Source: Membranipora membranacea (lineage: Eukaryota > Bryozoa > Gymnolaemata > Cheilostomatida > Membraniporidae). Taken from it: DNA of 60,000 nucleotides. Location of the stretch: NCBI GenBank assembly GCA_914767715.1, contig OU612065.1, positions 24,988,001-25,048,000 of the forward strand. The letters are read 5' to 3'. The notes beneath the pieces were generated by a model, which saw only the letters and a program-made list of their open reading frames with translations, searched no databases and had not been told where the DNA came from. Made by a program: the position numbers and the translations under genes. Positions 58,901 to 60,000 of the stretch are shown piece after piece. Each line of letters opens with the position of its first letter. Within the stretch, counting starts at the first letter, position 1.

Positions 58901-60000
58901 ACATCTAGGTGATTGTGTTTATAATGAAAAAAACTTTGATCCCTGACCCAGCTACACTTTTTAATGACAGAATCATGTCGATGATGAGGTTATGATTGAA
59001 TTCCGGTAATAGTTTTCTTCACTTCGTGGGAGTAAATTTGGAAGTTTTCGACTGACTCTGAGCCGCGCTGCCTAAAACCTGCAGTAACTTGGACTAGAAA
59101 ACAGCACTTGAGGTGGCTTTGGCGTCAACTTTACCTCTCATGCAATGTTATTATTCCATCTTCACATGGAATTTAATTGAAAATGAACATACTTGTAACA
59201 GGTTGATTTTAGCTATAGAATTAGTAAGGCTTTATCCCGCTAAAATACAACAAAACAATCATTGGATCAGAGCATATAATCCAAGGTAGAGAATTGCATT
59301 ACCTGCTAACTTGCCTAAGGAACATAACACTAGACTTTCACTAAATCTCTAACAAAAGTTATGATGATTACATTACATTCCATAAATGTTTAAGAGTGAC
59401 TATTAAACAAGATGTTGCCTCCAGTTACAGATTTTATTATTATCGTTTATGGCTTTTAATTGGCCTTGCACTAGATTTGAAAGTATTTTTTTGCTAATTT
59501 GAAGTGCTTTCCTATTATTAATGGAGATGTATTTGATTGTGCTGTTCTAAGGTGCCTAAAATTACCTTTATCAACCACAAATTTATTAATAGATGGGTGC
59601 ACTGCTCTTTCTAGCTATTTCAGTGTCACAGCTTGGTGGTATACCAAGTAGTTCTAAACATGGTCTCAAGAGCAATTTGGGTTGTCAGTTTTCAACACAC
59701 AAAAGGTTAAAACAATCAAAACACTGTGCAATTGTCTCTTATTGGCATCATCAGTGTCTCGATGGGATTTTACTTTGACAGCGAAGTGTGTCACTCCACA
59801 ATGGCCTCTCACTCTCAGCAGGTCATCAGCAAGATCCAACAAATAGGCTGATCACGGCTTTGGGTGGATAGGATTGTCGCCCACATTGTTCCGTTTGTGA
59901 CATCCGGGCGGATCAGGAAAACCATGTTAAAGTTCAACCTGTTTTGTTGGAATGTTGATAATTTTCCATTTTCCTCCTTGAATAAACACCGCACGTAGTC
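58901..60000. other. Downstream of the IGFBP-domain exon, no exon seen
   Basis: This is probably the first intron of the IGFBP-domain gene. No cysteine-rich continuation exon with flanking splice sites was found, and the open frame at 59593-59778 has no recognisable features. Confidence 0.45.

Noticed and set aside
59593-59778. Short hydrophobic-start frame near the window end
   Set aside because: There is no domain, cysteine pattern or splice context linking it to the IGFBP-domain gene.

Overview
The window comes from an animal nuclear genome. It is AT-rich, its genes are split by GT-AG introns, and it has no operons or phage genes. Every recognisable protein is metazoan. Gene density, introns of a few hundred to about 2000 bases and unfamiliar short repeats point to an invertebrate; I cannot name the phylum. 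I reconstructed coding exons by hand from reading frame, splice consensus and similarity to known families. The joined exons of TBCA, RPAIN, CUX, CASP, NUP88 and three K2P channels all keep an open frame to a stop, which supports the models strongly.

Layout. TBCA (tubulin cofactor A, + strand, 355-1917). RPAIN (RPA-interacting zinc-binding protein, + strand, 3700-6304). A large CUX/CASP locus on the minus strand (29858 down to 6667): eleven shared 5' exons encode a coiled coil, then either nine exons encode three CUT repeats and a homeodomain (the transcription factor CUX, ending at 11606), or splicing skips them and joins seven exons encoding the C-terminus of the membrane golgin CASP (ending at 6667). 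NUP88 (nucleoporin, + strand, 30298-39119) is head-to-head with CUX across a 439-base promoter. Three tandem two-pore-domain potassium channel genes follow on the + strand (39781-43198, 46356-49795, 51928-55886). Last is the 5' exon of a secreted protein with an IGFBP-type cysteine-rich domain (58379 onward).

The genes do not form one pathway. The structural links are the two-product CUX/CASP gene, its divergent promoter with NUP88, the tail-to-tail RPAIN/CASP ends with probably overlapping 3' UTRs, and the K2P cluster made by tandem duplication.

The most unusual signal is a set of very small (17-38 base) palindromic insertions at many places in introns and spacers. Several are flanked by perfect 7-base direct repeats, and they share the core GGAGTT/AACTCC. 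They look like ultra-short MITEs or reduced transposon ends. A larger inverted-repeat element with a 10-base flanking duplication sits in the CUX/NUP88 promoter, ending about 20 bases before the NUP88 start codon. Other fold-back repeats are listed individually.
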